Source: Candidatus Thorarchaeota archaeon (GTDB lineage Archaea > Asgardarchaeota > Thorarchaeia > Thorarchaeales > Thorarchaeaceae). Taken from it: a stretch of 6,721 bases of DNA. Made by a program: the position numbers and the translations under genes. Positions 5,496 through 6,721 of this stretch are shown here, piece by piece. Position 1 is the stretch's first letter. Every line of letters starts with the position of its first letter. The DNA is taken from NCBI GenBank assembly GCA_023134215.1, contig JAGLUV010000110.1, positions 1 to 6,721 on the forward strand, in the 5' to 3' direction. The notes under the pieces are model-generated. The model did no database searches and was not told the origin of the DNA. It worked only from the letters and a program-made list of their open reading frames with translations.

Positions 5496-6721
5496 ATGGA
5501 AGATGCGGCCAATGCTGCCATTGAAGCAGTCCTTAATGTTGGCGCCAAGTTTGCTGACGTTCGAATCGAGAATACCACGACTACAATCATTGAGATGAGT
5601 GATGGCGTTACAAAGCGTTCACTCGCCTCAAGGTTAAAGGGCGCTGGAATTAGGGCTTTCATTGATGGCGCTTGGGCTTTCGGACAGGCAACTGATCTGA
5701 CACCCAAAGGCATGCGAGAAACCGGGGAGTCTGTAGCGCGTCTTGCGCTAGCGACACGCAGTAGGGTAGCAAAGCGCTTCGAGATTGATGGTCCATCTTT
5801 CCAGGACAAGGTCAAACTGAAGGTCAAGAAACCAGTTCAGGACATCACATTTGAGGAGAAGATTGCTTTCGCAAAGATGATTGATGATCAAGCGCGTGAC
5901 TTTGATGGCAGGGTTCACAACACTCGAACTGTCTATGGAGACCTATGGACCGAGCTTTACATCGCGAACTCCCTTGGCACGAGCGTCCGCTCGGAGAACT
6001 CATTGCCAACAGTAGTTTCGATCACAACGGCGAAAGATGGTGCTAATCGACAACGTGGCTACAAGCTAGTGAGCACTAGAGGGGGGTTCGAGGAGTTGGA
6101 AACGGAGCGGCCTCAACATATTGGCGAGGAGTCCGCAAAGCTTGCCATAGACCTTCTCTCTTCAGTTGCCGCCACGGGGGGCACCTATGATGTAGTCCTG
6201 GACCCTGTTCTCAATGGTGTGATGATTCATGAGGCCTTTGGTCATGCTTCTGAAGCAGACAACTGGCCCGCACACACGACTATTCTTGAAGACAAAGTGG
6301 GTGAGATGGTGGGCCCTGAGTATCTGAACTTAACTGATGACCCGACATTGCCTGGCATGCGGGGGTCCTTTGAATACGATTGGGAAGGCACTAAGACAAG
6401 AAAAAGGACCTTGGTGAAGGATGGAATCCTTACAGAATTGCTGCATAGTTTGGAAACCGCTGTTCTTCTCGACATGGAATCAAATGGGTCTGCCCGAGCT
6501 CAATCATTCATGTATCCGCCCCTTCCTCGTATGAGCAACACCTTCATGGAGCCTGGTGACTGGAACGTTGATGAACTAATCTCAGACACAAATGAAGGAC
6601 TCTTGCTGTGCGGTTTCAACTACGGCTACACGGTCCCTTCCAAAGGTCAGTTTATGTTCCAAGCCAACTATGGATACCTGATAGAGAACGGTGAGCTTAC
6701 AAAACTTGTCCGCGATGTATC
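5496..6721 (+). CDS. tldD: TldD-family metallopeptidase, C-terminus cut by window end
   Basis: 408 complete codons are present and the frame is still open at the last base; family members are roughly 450-480 aa, so perhaps 50-70 residues are missing. TldD is the zinc-bearing subunit of the TldD/TldE (PmbA) peptidase, which degrades unfolded peptides and in some organisms processes peptide natural products or antitoxins. The metal motif HEAFGH (residues 245-250) followed by ASEAD is the family HExxxH signature. Other family blocks are GSARAQSFMYPPLPRMSNT (331-349) and FQANYGYLIENGELT (388-402). The N-terminal FADVRIENTTTTIIEMSDG segment is also typical. A third zinc ligand, a Cys near the C-terminus in E. 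coli, would lie outside the window. The ATG at 5496 follows an in-frame stop at 5451 with no other standard start between; no strong Shine-Dalgarno sequence precedes it. The partner tldE is expected downstream. I see no functional tie to ESCRT beyond adjacency. Confidence 0.93.
   Translation, partial: MEDAANAAIEAVLNVGAKFADVRIENTTTTIIEMSDGVTKRSLASRLKGAGIRAFIDGAWAFGQATDLTPKGMRETGESVARLALATRSRVAKRFEIDGPSFQDKVKLKVKKPVQDITFEEKIAFAKMIDDQARDFDGRVHNTRTVYGDLWTELYIANSLGTSVRSENSLPTVVSITTAKDGANRQRGYKLVSTRGGFEELETERPQHIGEESAKLAIDLLSSVAATGGTYDVVLDPVLNGVMIHEAFGHASEADNWPAHTTILEDKVGEMVGPEYLNLTDDPTLPGMRGSFEYDWEGTKTRKRTLVKDGILTELLHSLETAVLLDMESNGSARAQSFMYPPLPRMSNTFMEPGDWNVDELISDTNEGLLLCGFNYGYTVPSKGQFMFQANYGYLIENGELTKLVRDV

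Noticed and set aside
5450..5827. Minus-strand open frame of 125 codons opposite the tldD start
   Set aside because: It is antisense to a clear TldD coding region and shows no family motif or ribosome binding site.
1..6721. CRISPR array, tRNA, rRNA or insertion sequence
   Set aside because: I saw no regularly spaced repeats, cloverleaf-like segment, transposase motif or terminal inverted repeats in the spacers, which are all short.

Overview
The window looks archaeal, and most likely comes from an Asgard archaeon. Genes are tightly packed and have no introns. Several starts have Shine-Dalgarno motifs of the GGTGA type, three of the six starts are TTG, and two promoters have the archaeal BRE plus TATA layout. 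Despite this prokaryotic architecture, five of the six genes encode proteins of the eukaryote-type ESCRT membrane-remodelling pathway. ESCRT-II parts (EAP30 and Vps25) are not known from TACK archaea, whose Cdv system has only ESCRT-III and Vps4-like parts. The fairly balanced base composition (about half G+C by eye) fits Thorarchaeota-like Asgards better than the AT-rich Lokiarchaeia, but this is only a lean.

Layout from left to right: (1) a leader with small repeats (1-120); (2) a plus-strand gene for a protein that joins a Vps28-like ESCRT-I N-terminal helical domain to an EAP30 (Vps22/36) ESCRT-II domain; (3) convergent with it, a minus-strand pair, vps4 then vps25, three bases apart and evidently an operon; (4) a divergent promoter region between vps4 and a plus-strand ESCRT-III (Snf7-superfamily) gene; (5) a convergent minus-strand gene for a large protein with a FYVE-like double zinc finger, a zinc ribbon, a coiled coil, a GRAM/PH-like (possibly GLUE-like) domain, a Pro/Tyr-rich linker and a C-terminal steadiness box (the ESCRT-I Vps23/TSG101 signature); (6) an intergenic region, then a plus-strand tldD peptidase gene cut by the window end.

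Together the genes suggest a compact pathway. The zinc-finger/PH/steadiness-box protein would be a candidate membrane- or cargo-recognising adaptor. The Vps28-EAP30 fusion and Vps25 would form an ESCRT-I/II bridge that nucleates the ESCRT-III polymer. Vps4 would recognise the ESCRT-III C-terminal MIM1-like motif through its MIT domain and remodel the polymer. The two least ordinary items are the two multidomain proteins that merge parts kept on separate subunits in eukaryotes. No ubiquitin, E1/E2/E3 or deubiquitinase gene is in the window.
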